Below, in pieces: positions 6,222-6,487 of a stretch of 6,487 nt of DNA. Source of the DNA: Phycisphaerae bacterium SM23_33 (GTDB taxonomy: Bacteria; Planctomycetota; Phycisphaerae; SM23-33); assembly GCA_001303665.1 (NCBI GenBank), contig LJUF01000207.1, forward strand, positions 1-6,487, given 5' to 3'. The notes under the pieces are model-generated. The model worked only from the letters and a program-made list of their open reading frames with translations, was not told the DNA's origin and did no database searches. The translations under genes and the position numbers were made by a program. Position 1 is the first letter of the stretch. Every line of letters begins with the position of its first letter.

Positions 6222-6487
6222 ATGCGGGCGCTGGTGCAACGGGTGGCCTGGGCCGAAGTGGAAGTCGAGGGCCGGATCGTCGGCCGCATCGCGAACGGTT
6301 TGCTGGTTTACGTCGGCGTCGCCGCGGGAGACGCGCCGGCCCAGGCGCTGTGGCTGGCCGAGAAGATCGCCGGCCTGAGGATCTTCGAGGACGAGCAGGG
6401 CAAGCTGAACCGTTCCGTCGAAGACGTCGGCGGAGGGGTGCTGGCGATCTCGAACTTCACGCTGCTGGCCGACGCCCGCAAGGGCCG
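6222..6487 (+). CDS. dtd: D-aminoacyl-tRNA deacylase, 5' part
   Basis: The first 88 residues of a DTD protein (usually about 145-150 residues) are present, and the window ends inside the gene. DTD is a cytoplasmic proofreading enzyme that hydrolyses D-aminoacyl-tRNAs (and glycyl-tRNA-Ala), keeping D-amino acids out of translation. The N-terminus MRALVQRV-x(4)-V-x-VEG, the GLLVYVGV strand (26-33), LRIFEDEQGKLNRSV (52-66) and SNFTLLAD (77-84) match the family. The active-site SQxxT motif reads S77-N78-F79-T80, with Asn at the usual Gln position. The second catalytic motif, Gly-cisPro, lies beyond the window. The start ATG at 6222 is 3 nt after the regulator's stop, with the G-run at 6208-6213 as the likely SD inside the upstream gene, which points to translational coupling. 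Confidence 0.95.
   Translation, partial: MRALVQRVAWAEVEVEGRIVGRIANGLLVYVGVAAGDAPAQALWLAEKIAGLRIFEDEQGKLNRSVEDVGGGVLAISNFTLLADARKG

Noticed and set aside
5208..6239. A 343-codon open frame antisense to the WYL regulator
   Set aside because: The product is His/Pro/Arg/Gln-rich without domain signatures, and the opposite strand encodes a convincing HTH-WYL protein with a good ribosome binding site.

Overview
The window is GC-rich bacterial chromosome, densely coded on both strands. It most likely comes from a member of the Planctomycetota, with class Phycisphaerae a tentative guess. The main evidence is the first gene, which ends in a type I dockerin doublet of the 'DGLDYN-W-L-Y' style followed by a PEP-CTERM sorting tail. 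That combination is common in surface proteins of this phylum. Lipobox-bearing envelope proteins and a WYL regulator fit this but do not prove it. I see no mobile element, CRISPR array, tRNA or rRNA gene.

Layout. (1) Positions 1-648, plus strand: the 3' part of a secreted dockerin/PEP-CTERM protein whose start lies outside the window. (2) Positions 685-1617 and 1700-3082, both minus strand: a phosphomannomutase/phosphoglucomutase gene followed 82 nt later by a putative lipoprotein metallopeptidase with an HEFAH motif. They may be co-transcribed, and the pair converges on gene 1. (3) Positions 3083-3402: a divergent intergenic region with a plausible sigma70-like promoter for the mutase, GC-rich inverted repeats in the middle, and an AT-richer leader before the next gene. 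(4) Positions 3403-5115, plus strand: a TolC/OEP-family outer-membrane efflux lipoprotein without a visible pump or adaptor gene next to it, followed by a weak terminator-like hairpin. (5) Positions 5241-6218 and 6222-6487, plus strand: a YafY-type HTH-WYL transcriptional regulator and, 3 nt later, dtd (D-aminoacyl-tRNA deacylase), which is cut by the window end.

How the genes may work together. Much of the window concerns the cell envelope: hexose-phosphate isomerisation for polysaccharide precursors, an exported peptidase, an outer-membrane channel and a surface-sorted dockerin protein. The regulator-dtd pair looks like a separate translationally coupled unit. I found no clear evidence of a new multi-gene system. 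The points most worth checking are the regulator-dtd coupling, the palindrome around the regulator's ribosome binding site, the orphan TolC lipoprotein and the mutase-peptidase pair.
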